A stretch of 33,235 nt of DNA from an uncultured Prevotella sp. (GTDB taxonomy: Bacteria; Bacteroidota; Bacteroidia; Bacteroidales; Bacteroidaceae). How positions within the stretch are numbered: position 1 is the first letter of the stretch; each line of letters begins with the position of its first letter. The notes under the pieces were generated by a model that worked only from the letters and a program-made list of their open reading frames with translations, was not told the DNA's origin and made no database searches. Position numbers and translations under genes: made by a program. Where the stretch lies: the NCBI GenBank assembly GCA_905233245.1, contig CAJODK010000018.1, forward strand, positions 1 to 33,235. The letters run 5' to 3'. This document shows, piece by piece, positions 33,070 through 33,235 of this stretch.

Positions 33070-33235
33070 CTTAGCTACCACATGCGGGTACTAAGCTTCC
33101 ACGTGCGGGGGCTAAGCGCCTACGTCTGGGTACTACGCTTCCATGTGCGGGGGCTATGCTTCCAGATGCCCTTGCTTAGCTAGGGCGCGCTGTTGCTTAG
33201 CTAGGGGATTTTGTTGCTTAGAAGCAAGGGATGAT
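33070..33235. repeat. 21-nt degenerate tandem repeat array, at least eight units, cut by window end
   Basis: Units start at 33070, 33091, 33112, 33133, 33154, 33175, 33196 and 33217 (last one incomplete). Phase is exactly 21 nt. Units 1-4 share CTWMGC at the start, CCAC or similar at positions 9-12 and TGCGGG or TCTGGG at 14-19. Units 6-7 share CTTAGCTAGGG. GCTTAG (33069-33074) can pair with CTAAGC (33091-33096), and CCCTTGCTT (33169-33177) pairs with AAGCAAGGG (33222-33230). This is the same family as 9739-9822. Confidence 0.88.

Noticed and set aside
33070..33235. CRISPR array interpretation of the 21-nt repeats
   Set aside because: Units are directly adjacent with no spacers, units are not identical, and no cas gene is present.

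Overview
The window reads as a chromosomal housekeeping stretch from a Bacteroidales bacterium, most likely a Prevotella-type genome. Reasons: the RprX/RprY two-component pair, a DUF4296 lipoprotein gene, a malic enzyme-phosphotransacetylase fusion, a DksA/TraR-like protein without its cysteines, the Bacteroidetes-type promoter (TTTG about 19-20 nt upstream of TAnnTTTG) at many gene starts, and no consistent Shine-Dalgarno sites. I see no rRNA, tRNA, CRISPR array, transposase or prophage gene.

Layout. 1-1090: a promoter and a possible structured small RNA on the plus strand face a three-gene minus-strand operon (YtxH protein, holin-family membrane protein, small hypothetical). 1185-4733: SPOR lipoprotein, ruvX, def and a large TPR protein, tightly packed. 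4817-9726: sensor kinase rprX, response regulator rprY, a sugar nucleotidyltransferase and guaA, closed by a strong terminator. 9670-10092 is a 423-base gene-free stretch with a 21-nt degenerate tandem repeat, a long inverted repeat and a promoter. 10093-13833: an overlapping three-gene envelope cassette (sulfatase-fold phosphoethanolamine-transferase-like protein, acyltransferase, UbiA-family phosphoribosyltransferase). gapA (minus) and mscL (plus) diverge. 15653-31085 is one long co-directional series, often with overlapping ends: aminotransferase, FtsX-like permease, ileS, DksA-like, lspA, DUF4296 lipoprotein, smpB, recR, xylE-like transporter, radA, malic enzyme fusion, maf and a NusG-like protein. 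xseA (minus) converges on this series. An AT-rich exported orphan gene diverges from xseA, and the window ends inside a second 21-nt repeat array.

The most unusual signal is repetitive DNA that gene content does not explain. First, two arrays of the same degenerate 21-nt repeat lie over 23 kb apart, both downstream of genes and in strict 21-nt phase. Second, many gene junctions carry a private micro-array, usually four tandem units of 7, 8, 9 or 11 nt. These cover stop codons, start codons or promoter spacers, and two cases sit inside a coding sequence. Unit sequences differ between sites, but the four-unit architecture and the position at gene borders recur. Several starts also look leaderless, because the -7 promoter box ends only 4-8 nt before the start codon; this corrects several over-long gene models.
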